A stretch of DNA of 8,980 nucleotides from Sulfurovum sp. (GTDB lineage Bacteria > Campylobacterota > Campylobacteria > Campylobacterales > Sulfurovaceae), in assembly GCA_022729615.1 (NCBI GenBank), contig DZAQ01000049.1, positions 1 through 8,980 on the forward strand, read 5' to 3'. The notes under the pieces are model-generated. The model did not search any database. It was given only the letters and a program-made list of their open reading frames with translations, and was not told the DNA's origin. This document shows positions 1 to 5,457 of this stretch, piece by piece. Position 1 is the stretch's first letter. Each line of letters opens with the position of its first letter. The translations under genes and the position numbers were made by a program.

Positions 1-33
1 GCCTATAAAACAGAAGATATTTCATAATCAATA

Positions 34-51
34 CATGGCAAGATTGCCATG
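34..51. repeat. 18-bp palindrome / potential stem-loop after the fumarase beta gene
   Basis: Two 8-base arms (CATGGCAA and its exact complement) flank a 2-base centre. As RNA this would fold as a 7-bp stem with a 4-base loop. It lies 23 bases past the stop codon of the fumarase beta gene. No run of U follows it in the minus-strand transcript, so it is not a typical intrinsic terminator. It could be a 3'-end stabilising hairpin for the mdh-fumarase transcript, or an operator for the next gene because it directly abuts a TATAAT hexamer. The symmetry is seen directly; the function is unknown. Confidence 0.5.
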
Positions 52-57
52 ATTATA
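52..57 (-). promoter_or_regulatory. Possible -10 box (TATAAT) for a gene beyond the left edge
   Basis: On the minus strand this is an exact TATAAT hexamer in AT-rich DNA, 17 bases past the fumarase beta stop codon. No good -35 hexamer lies 16-18 bases upstream. Campylobacterota sigma70 promoters are known to depend mainly on the -10 box with periodic T-rich DNA upstream, so this does not exclude a promoter. It would drive a minus-strand gene starting outside the window. A perfect hexamer can arise by chance in AT-rich DNA, so confidence is limited. Confidence 0.35.
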
Positions 58-74
58 GGGTATTAATAGAAGAT

Positions 75-629
75 CTACTTTACTTCGTACTGCTCTCTAC
101 CCATTTGATAGAGATCGTTGCCTTTGGTATCATTGATGACAGTAACAGGGAAATCAACTACTGTAATTTTACGAATGGCTTCAGGTCCAAGTTCCGGATA
201 AGCTATCACTTCAGAGGAGGTGATCTTTTTGCCCAATAGCGCGCCTGCACCGCCAGTTGCGCCGAAATAGATGCCGTCGTATGCAACACAAGCATCTTTT
301 ACTGCTTGATTGCGTTTTCCTTTGCCGACCATTCCTTTGGAGCCATGCTGCAGGAGTGTAGGGGAGTAGCTATCCATACGGTAGCTTGTCGTCGGACCTG
401 CACTTCCGATCGGATCACCCGGCTTGGGCGGTGTCGGTCCGACAAAATAGACTATACTCCCCTCCAGATCAAATGGGAGCTCTTTGCCCTCTTCGATAAG
501 ATCTACCAATCTCTTATGCGCCGCATCTCTCGCGGTATAGATTGTTCCGTTTAGTAACACCGTATCCCCAGCGACAAGTTTTTTTGTATCTTCACTGCTG
601 AGTGGTGTCGTTAAGCTGTAAGTTGCCAT
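75..629 (-). CDS. Fumarate hydratase class I, beta subunit (C-terminal domain homologue)
   Basis: This 184-residue protein is the smaller subunit of a two-subunit class I ([4Fe-4S]) fumarase, a cytoplasmic enzyme that reversibly hydrates fumarate to L-malate. It matches the C-terminal domain of single-chain FumA and the beta subunits of fumarate/tartrate dehydratases. Visible family motifs are TARDAAHKR at 32-40, the glycine/proline-rich stretch GPTPPKPGDPIGSAGPTT at 64-81 followed by SYRMD, the GKGK loop near 102-105, and YFGATGGAGALL at 121-132. These supply substrate-binding and catalytic residues in the family. Length is normal. The ATG start is supported by a strong AAGGAGG (637-643) with 7-base spacing, which overlaps the alpha-subunit stop codon. 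The neighbouring malate dehydrogenase favours fumarase over L-tartrate dehydratase, which shares this architecture. Confidence 0.92.
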   Translation of the reverse strand: MATYSLTTPLSSEDTKKLVAGDTVLLNGTIYTARDAAHKRLVDLIEEGKELPFDLEGSIVYFVGPTPPKPGDPIGSAGPTTSYRMDSYSPTLLQHGSKGMVGKGKRNQAVKDACVAYDGIYFGATGGAGALLGKKITSSEVIAYPELGPEAIRKITVVDFPVTVINDTKGNDLYQMGREQYEVK

Positions 630-641
630 CGATACTCCTCC

Positions 642-1493
642 TTAAATGGTGATATGCGTATGTCTTGATGAGTGACACTGCACATTGACGGAAACAGGAA
701 GCGAGGCGATATGACATGGATTTGACTCGATATGTACCGATAGGGCTGTTTTTGTACCTCCCATACCCATAGCGCCGATTCCAAGTTTATTGACCTCTTC
801 GAGTATTCTCTGCTCGAGCTCATCCATCTCCGGATCAGGGTTTTTGCTTCCAATATCTCTAAAAAGAGCATGTTTTGAAGATATGACCGCCTTCTCAAAG
901 GTTCCGCCGATCCCAACACCGATAGTAATAGGAGGACAAGGGTTGCCGCCTGCGTCTGAGATCACCTCTTTGACATACTCAACAATCCCCTCTTTTCCGG
1001 CTGCCGGCGCAAAAACGCGCGCTCTGGAAACATTCTCCGAACCGCCTCCCTTGGCTGCGTATTCGATCTCTATCTTATCGCCGGCGACTATATCAAAATG
1101 GATGATTGCAGGCAGATTGTACCCGATCTTATCCTTGAGGTTTGCCCTGCTGAACGGTTCACAGGTAGATGCTCTCAAGTAGCCGTCAGTATATCCTAGT
1201 TCTGTACCCTTGTTGATAGCGTCTTTCAAAAGACCGCCTACTATCTTGACCTCATCACCGACTTTCACAAAAAAGACAGCAAGACCGGTATCTTGGCAGA
1301 GCGGTCTCTTCTCATCCTTGGCTATATCGGCATTTTCGAGAATTTGTCGAATGACCTCTCTGCTCACCGGTGATTTCTCTGTCTCCATTGCCTCTTTGAG
1401 GGCATCATAAGTATCCTGCGGCAGATCTGTGCCGCTATGCATGATCATCGTTCTAACAGCCTGCACCACTTCATCAAATGCTATTTCTCTCAA
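642..1493 (-). CDS. Fumarate hydratase class I, alpha subunit ([4Fe-4S], TTG start)
   Basis: This 283-residue protein is the iron-sulfur subunit that pairs with the beta subunit just downstream to interconvert fumarate and malate. Three cysteines in conserved settings fit the three protein ligands of the catalytic [4Fe-4S] cluster: C66 in LCQDTG, C111 in STCEPFSR, and C186 in GGNPCPP. KGGGSEN at 148-154 and the C-terminal HIASLPVSVN segment are also typical of the family. The start is TTG: it has an AAGGAG (1500-1505) 6 bases upstream, and the next Met is residue 16, which would cut into the conserved N-terminus. The gene begins 3 bases after the mdh stop and ends 12 bases before the beta start. 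A solvent-accessible cluster of this kind is oxygen-sensitive in known class I fumarases, which would suit low-oxygen growth (inference). TtdA-type tartrate dehydratase is the less likely alternative. Confidence 0.92.
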   Translation of the reverse strand: MREIAFDEVVQAVRTMIMHSGTDLPQDTYDALKEAMETEKSPVSREVIRQILENADIAKDEKRPLCQDTGLAVFFVKVGDEVKIVGGLLKDAINKGTELGYTDGYLRASTCEPFSRANLKDKIGYNLPAIIHFDIVAGDKIEIEYAAKGGGSENVSRARVFAPAAGKEGIVEYVKEVISDAGGNPCPPITIGVGIGGTFEKAVISSKHALFRDIGSKNPDPEMDELEQRILEEVNKLGIGAMGMGGTKTALSVHIESNPCHIASLPVSVNVQCHSSRHTHITI

Positions 1494-1496
1494 AAT

Positions 1497-2453
1497 TTAC
1501 TCCTTTCCAAAAAAATTTTTCTCATGTAAAGTATCTATCATTTTTCTCACCGATTGGACACTTTGTGCAAACTTCTTTTTTTGACTCTCATTGAGTGTCA
1601 CTTCAAAGATTTTCTCTGCGCCGCCTGAACCCATAACTATAGGCACGCCGCTCACTACATCATGGTGACCATACTCCCCCTCAAGCAAAACAGCGCACGG
1701 ATGAATCTGTTTGGTGTCTTGCAAGATCGCTTCGACCATGATGGCGGTTGATTTTGCCGGCGCATAGTATGCCGAGCCTGTCTTGAGATACCCTACGATC
1801 TCTGCGCCGCCGTGCTTGGTACGCTCGACAATTTCAAGGATCTCATCTTCTGAGAGTATATCCGAAAGAGGAACGCCCGCAACGGTAGAAAACTTCGGAA
1901 GCGGCACCATCTCATCGCCATGTCCGCCCATTACGGATGCTCTGATCTGACCTGAGCCGTAGCCTATCTTTTCGTGGATAAAATGTGCCATTCTCGCGCT
2001 ATCAAGAATACCCGCCATTCCTATCACTCTCTTTCGCGGGAAGCCGCTCTCTTTGAGCGCTATATAAGTCATCACATCAAGAGGGTTGGAGACCATGATG
2101 ATGATGGAGTTAGGGGCATGCTCTTTGACATCTGCGATGACCTCTTTGGTGATTTCGGCATTGATCATCAAGAGATCATCTCGGCTCATACCGGGTCTTC
2201 TTGGACTTCCTGCAGTGATCACCACTACATCGCTTCCTGCCAATCCAGAAGCCTCCTCAGCCACTGTCACCACTGTATGCTGACGAGCGGCGTTGGCAGC
2301 TTGTGACATATCAAGCGCCTTTCCTTTGGCAATCTCCGTATCCCTGTCACGCAATACAATCCGGTGGCATGATCCCCTCATGGCGAGTGCATAGGCTATA
2401 GTCGCGCCTACATTCCCTGCGCCGATAATCGCAACCTTTTTCCCTTTACCCAT
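1497..2453 (-). CDS. mdh: Malate dehydrogenase, LDH-like type, probably NAD-dependent
   Basis: This 318-residue cytoplasmic enzyme interconverts malate and oxaloacetate. The Rossmann glycine motif GAGNVGAT is at 11-18. An acidic residue (D36) ends the second beta strand, which in this family favours NAD over NADP. R85 in SPRRPGMSR occupies the position that is Gln in lactate dehydrogenases and Arg in malate dehydrogenases, so it indicates oxaloacetate/malate specificity. R91, the D151/R154 pair in DSAR, and H178 in GGHGD are the expected substrate-binding and catalytic residues. Length is typical of the LDH-like MDH group. ATG is preceded by AAAAGGA at good spacing. It lies 82 bases after icd and 3 bases before fumarase alpha. 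Its last codons (Lys-Glu-stop) encode the Shine-Dalgarno of the fumarase alpha gene, so the two are probably translated as a coupled pair. Confidence 0.95.
   Translation of the reverse strand: MGKGKKVAIIGAGNVGATIAYALAMRGSCHRIVLRDRDTEIAKGKALDMSQAANAARQHTVVTVAEEASGLAGSDVVVITAGSPRRPGMSRDDLLMINAEITKEVIADVKEHAPNSIIIMVSNPLDVMTYIALKESGFPRKRVIGMAGILDSARMAHFIHEKIGYGSGQIRASVMGGHGDEMVPLPKFSTVAGVPLSDILSEDEILEIVERTKHGGAEIVGYLKTGSAYYAPAKSTAIMVEAILQDTKQIHPCAVLLEGEYGHHDVVSGVPIVMGSGGAEKIFEVTLNESQKKKFAQSVQSVRKMIDTLHEKNFFGKE
1500..1505 (-). promoter_or_regulatory. Ribosome binding site that decides the TTG start of fumarase alpha
   Basis: AAGGAG on the minus strand, formed by the last two codons of mdh and immediately followed by the mdh TAA. 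It sits 6 bases before the TTG at 1493-1491. No ATG or GTG in frame has comparable spacing, so this site is the main evidence for the non-ATG start. It implies that ribosomes terminating on mdh can start again on fumarase alpha. Confidence 0.7.
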
Positions 2454-2493
2454 CTCTCATCCTTTTGTGTGTATATCTCTCACGCATATTCTG

Positions 2494-2525
2494 CTCTTAA
2501 AAGAAGAAAAATTTTCTCTCAAGAG
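2494..2525 (-). promoter_or_regulatory. 12-bp RNA hairpin in the icd-mdh intergenic gap
   Basis: In the minus-strand transcript, a 12-base arm beginning CUCUUGAG pairs with a 12-base arm ending UUAAGAG around an 8-base loop. The stem contains two G-U pairs, which would be C-A mismatches if the plus strand were transcribed, so the fold is better in the sense direction of the operon. It starts 10 bases after the icd stop. No U-run follows, so it is not a standard intrinsic terminator. It may stabilise or mark the 3' end of icd mRNA, or act as a partial attenuator before mdh-fumarase. I found no convincing promoter in the remaining bases before mdh. The fold is read directly; its role is inferred. 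Confidence 0.4.
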
Positions 2526-2535
2526 TTCTGCAATA

Positions 2536-4719
2536 TTAAAGAGCGTCAATGATAGCGTTAAGTGTCGCTGATGGGCGCATTGCTTTTTCAGCTTTAGCAT
2601 CATCAGGCTTGAAATAACCACCGATATCTTGTGGTTTGCCCTCAACAGCCATAAGCTCTTCCATGATTTTTGCTTCGTTATCTATCAACGCTTTAGCAAC
2701 GGGAGCGAATTTAGCAGCTAACTCAGCATTACTGCCTTCAGCAAGCGCTTTCGCCCAGTATTGAGCCAAAAAGAAGTGTGATGCCTTGTTGTCTGGCTCA
2801 CCCGCTTTACGACCTGGCTCTTTGTTGTTATCAAGGTAACCATCATTGGCCACATCAAGAGCGGCAGTCAATGCTTTTAGTTTCTCATCAGAGTGTTTTT
2901 GCCCCAAGAAACGCAAAGACTCAGCCAACGCCAAGAACTCACCGAGTGAATCCCAACGCAAGTGACCCTCTTTTACAAATTGCTCAACATGCTTAGGAGC
3001 CGATCCGCCGGCACCAGTCTCATACAATCCGCCACCTGCCAACAATGGAACGATAGAGAGCATTTTAGCCGATGTTCCAAGCTCCAAAATTGGGTACATG
3101 TCAGTCAAATGGTCACGCAAAACATTCCCTGTTACAGCGATAGTATTTTTCCCCTGACGAATACGGCCATTGGTGAATCGAGTAGCGCTAGTGATATCCA
3201 TAAACTGGATATCCAAACCGGCAGTATCATAATCAGCCAAATAGGTTTTAGCTTTTTTGATCATTTGCGCATCGTGCGCACGGTTTTCATCCAACCAAAA
3301 TACTGCCGGAATCCCTTCAAGGCGCGTGCGCTCTACTGTTAATTTTACCCAGTCGCGAATAGGGATATCTTTTGCACGTGACATACGCCAAATATCACCC
3401 GCTTCACACTCGAAGCTCATCAATACTGTACCGTCTTCAGCCGTTACGGTTACTGTCCCAGCTTCGGGGAGTTCAAATGTAGTCGGGTGTGAGCCGTACT
3501 CTTCCGCTTTTTGAGCCATGAGACCGATATTTTGCATTGTACCCATAGTGGCTACATCGTATTGACCGTTTTTAACACAATCAGCTACCATCTCCTCGTG
3601 GAACATACCGTAAGTAGAATCAGGAATAACCGCAACAGTCTCAAGCGCAGCGCCTGTTCTATCCCACTGCTTACCGCCCTCACGCACAACTACCGGCATG
3701 GAAGCATCGATGATGATGTCATTAGAAGCATTGAAGTTAGTCGTCCCTTTATCTGAATCAACCATTGCGATTTTTGGGGCATCAGCTTCAACTACCGCTT
3801 GGAATGCGGCTTTGATCTCAGCCTCTTTAGCGTGACCTTTGATTTTTTTCTCCAAATCGGACATACCCATATTTGGATTCACACCAACTTCTTTGAAAGT
3901 ATCTGCATATTTCGCAAAAACATCTTCAAAAAATGCTATAAATCCATAACCAAACATGATAGGGTCAGAGATTTTCATCATCGTAGCTTTGAGGTGAAGC
4001 GACCAAATAACATCTTTTGCTTTCGCATCTTCGATAGTTTTCTTGTAAAAAGCTTTGAGTGCAGATACTGACATGAATGTACCGTCAAGTACTTCGCTAG
4101 CGACACCATTAATTGTTTTCAACTCTTTACCGTTAAGAGCGATAACTACTTTTTGATCTTTATCAAGAGTTACCGATTTTTCATTACCATAAAAATCGCC
4201 CTTGCCTTCCATGTGCGCAACATGCGCTTTGGAGTTTGCGGCAAATGGACGCAACTTGTGAGGATTTTTTTGTGCAAACTTCTTAACCGCAACCGCAGCA
4301 CGGCGATCGGAGTTACCTTCACGCAAAACAGGGTTAACTGCTGAGCCCAAACATGTGCTGTATTTTGCTTGAATTTCTTTCTCTTCATCTGTTGTTGGAT
4401 TTTCCGGATAGTTAGGGATCTTATAACCTTGGCTTTGAAGCTCGGCAATACAATCTTTTAGCTGACCCGCGGAAGCTGAAACATTTGGAAGCTTGATAAT
4501 GTTTCCATCCGGCTGCAAAACTACTTCTCCTAGTTTTGACAATTCATCCTCTGCAAGACCCATTGCAGCAAGAACTCTTCCTGCTAGTGAAATATCGCTG
4601 GTAACGACTTCTACGCCGGCAGCCTTGGTAAACGCATTTACGATCGGCAGTAATGAATAGGTAGCTAACGCTGGCGCCTCATCAATTTTTGACCATATAA
4701 TCTTTGGTAATTTTGACAT
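2536..4719 (-). CDS. icd: Isocitrate dehydrogenase, monomeric NADP-dependent type
   Basis: This 727-residue enzyme of the monomeric IDH family converts isocitrate plus NADP to 2-oxoglutarate, CO2 and NADPH; the reverse reaction can fix CO2. It is unrelated at sequence level to the common ~400-residue dimeric IDH. By motif comparison with the Azotobacter vinelandii enzyme, isocitrate/metal residues are present: S137 in EGNSDRR, K244 in LHLKATMMK, D338 in IIIDASMP, and R535, D536 and D540 in VLRDHLTD. The NADP-phosphate set is also kept (H577 in APKHVEQ, R588 in LRWDSL, R637 in PGRKAGE), so NADP rather than NAD is predicted. The chosen ATG (4719) has AAAGGA just upstream and gives the family N-terminus SKLPKIIWS; the frame stays open 23 codons further upstream to a TTG at 4788, but that extension lacks family sequence and lies in the probable promoter. 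Length is close to the usual ~740 residues. Confidence 0.96.
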   Translation of the reverse strand: MSKLPKIIWSKIDEAPALATYSLLPIVNAFTKAAGVEVVTSDISLAGRVLAAMGLAEDELSKLGEVVLQPDGNIIKLPNVSASAGQLKDCIAELQSQGYKIPNYPENPTTDEEKEIQAKYSTCLGSAVNPVLREGNSDRRAAVAVKKFAQKNPHKLRPFAANSKAHVAHMEGKGDFYGNEKSVTLDKDQKVVIALNGKELKTINGVASEVLDGTFMSVSALKAFYKKTIEDAKAKDVIWSLHLKATMMKISDPIMFGYGFIAFFEDVFAKYADTFKEVGVNPNMGMSDLEKKIKGHAKEAEIKAAFQAVVEADAPKIAMVDSDKGTTNFNASNDIIIDASMPVVVREGGKQWDRTGAALETVAVIPDSTYGMFHEEMVADCVKNGQYDVATMGTMQNIGLMAQKAEEYGSHPTTFELPEAGTVTVTAEDGTVLMSFECEAGDIWRMSRAKDIPIRDWVKLTVERTRLEGIPAVFWLDENRAHDAQMIKKAKTYLADYDTAGLDIQFMDITSATRFTNGRIRQGKNTIAVTGNVLRDHLTDMYPILELGTSAKMLSIVPLLAGGGLYETGAGGSAPKHVEQFVKEGHLRWDSLGEFLALAESLRFLGQKHSDEKLKALTAALDVANDGYLDNNKEPGRKAGEPDNKASHFFLAQYWAKALAEGSNAELAAKFAPVAKALIDNEAKIMEELMAVEGKPQDIGGYFKPDDAKAEKAMRPSATLNAIIDAL

Positions 4720-4754
4720 GTTCGTCCTTTTTGATTGGTTTGTATTTGTAGAAA

Positions 4755-4788
4755 ATATTAACATTATTATTCGCAAAACTATGGTCAA
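4755..4788 (-). promoter_or_regulatory. Possible promoter upstream of icd
   Basis: On the minus strand, TTGACC (4788-4783) resembles a -35 box and is followed by AT-rich DNA with TAATAT at 4760-4755 and other near -10 matches between them. The TTGACC-TAATAT distance (22 bases) is too long for a classical sigma70 promoter, so the true -10 is uncertain. A transcript starting near 4748 would have a leader of roughly 30 bases with the icd ribosome binding site. The 135-base gap here and the change of gene function make a separate promoter for icd-mdh-fumarase likely. No clear terminator for the upstream dnaE unit was found, so read-through is also possible. Confidence 0.3.
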
Positions 4789-4802
4789 ACCGGTGCATGA
4801 CC
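4783..4802. repeat. Inverted repeat GGTCA-N10-TGACC upstream of icd
   Basis: Two perfect 5-base arms are separated by 10 bases, with the hexamer palindrome ACCGGT inside the spacer and nearly the same centre. One arm coincides with the -35-like TTGACC of the possible icd promoter. The roughly 15-base centre-to-centre spacing could suit a dimeric DNA-binding regulator, but arms this short can occur by chance. No known regulator is assigned. Confidence 0.3.
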
Positions 4803-4854
4803 TAGGCGAATCCCGCCATCTGTTTCTTAACTACACAATAGAAAAAGTCTCCGG

Positions 4855-5457
4855 CTACCTCTTGGCACTGCTTGTAAAAGCGTGCAAAAGCATGGTTATT
4901 ACAGCATATCCCATTATCGTATAGGCGGCTAATCCGACCGACCATGAGAGCCATTTTTCATACTCGAGGATACCAAATCGTGTCAAGAGATAGTGAAAAT
5001 CATGCATCCCATCTACTCCCAAAAATGATTTCTCTGCACTCACTATAGGACCCTCGTGTGCTGTCGAAATATACCAAGCTGTATATCTGAGCGAAAACCC
5101 CGCAAAAAAGAGCGCGATCAGCGATGCGAAGATATTTCCCGCTCTTTTATAGTAGGCTGCGATGAGTGCGGGAAAGAGCAGTTGAAAGATGGTACCGTTA
5201 GCTATCATCAAAATCTCAGGACATGGGAGGATGTAGCAGACCCCATGACCCCCTTCATGCACGATACCAAGCGTTTGAGATGCCACAAAAAACAGAAGTG
5301 TAAAGAGAAAGTGCGCCAACGAAAACTCTTCTACGCCCACTTGCGTACCCCAAGGAGCATATTTTGGGAAAAAGAGCAGAAAAAGCAGAAGCATCAAAGC
5401 GATCGTTATTTTGACACTGCGCGTCATACCGCCGGAGATACTGCTAGGAGGAGACAT
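4855..5457 (-). CDS. Integral membrane protein with HEGGH motif, putative M50-like metalloprotease
   Basis: This 200-residue hydrophobic protein has about five predicted membrane segments (near 17-32, 48-66, 86-104, 108-130, 169-193). HEGGH at 67-71, at the end of the second segment, matches the HExxH zinc site of membrane metalloproteases. Later motifs, GTIFQLLFP (88-96), YIST (129-132) and DGMHDFHYLL (149-158), resemble a family of uncharacterised bacterial membrane proteins with HExxH plus a downstream HD-W/F-x-YLL motif; the HD may complete the metal site (inference). The classical M50 LDG/LDPG signature is not seen, so substrate and even protease activity are unproven. The start is taken as the ATG at 5457, preceded by GAAGAG (5465-5470) at 7 bases, overlapping the dnaE end by 14 bases; an ATG at 5427 is the alternative. 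It is probably cotranscribed and translationally coupled with dnaE. Confidence 0.75.
   Translation of the reverse strand: MSPPSSISGGMTRSVKITIALMLLLFLLFFPKYAPWGTQVGVEEFSLAHFLFTLLFFVASQTLGIVHEGGHGVCYILPCPEILMIANGTIFQLLFPALIAAYYKRAGNIFASLIALFFAGFSLRYTAWYISTAHEGPIVSAEKSFLGVDGMHDFHYLLTRFGILEYEKWLSWSVGLAAYTIMGYAVITMLLHAFTSSAKR

Noticed and set aside
611..919. A 102-codon minus-strand open frame overlapping fumarase alpha and beta
   Set aside because: It is in a different frame over the conserved C-terminus of fumarase alpha, with no recognisable domain.
2463..2476. TATACA-like -10 box just upstream of mdh
   Set aside because: Only four of six bases match and the start point would fall almost on the mdh ribosome binding site, with no -35 support.
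2457..2645. A 62-codon minus-strand open frame spanning the icd end and the icd-mdh gap
   Set aside because: It is mostly out of frame over the conserved icd C-terminus, shows no family similarity, and ends at the mdh leader without a convincing ribosome binding site.
4720..4788. Extended N-terminus for isocitrate dehydrogenase starting at a TTG at 4788
   Set aside because: The extra 23 residues have no family sequence, the ATG at 4719 has a good ribosome binding site, and the extension covers AT-rich promoter-like DNA.
4836..4860. Short T-run after the membrane protein stop codon as a terminator
   Set aside because: The five T residues are not preceded by a stable GC-rich inverted repeat in the minus-strand transcript, so an intrinsic terminator is not supported.
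5444..5455. AGGAGG on the plus strand at the dnaE/membrane protein junction, resembling a Shine-Dalgarno
   Set aside because: It is the complement of Ser-Ser-stop codons of dnaE, and the only plus-strand frames after it are short and antisense to dnaE.
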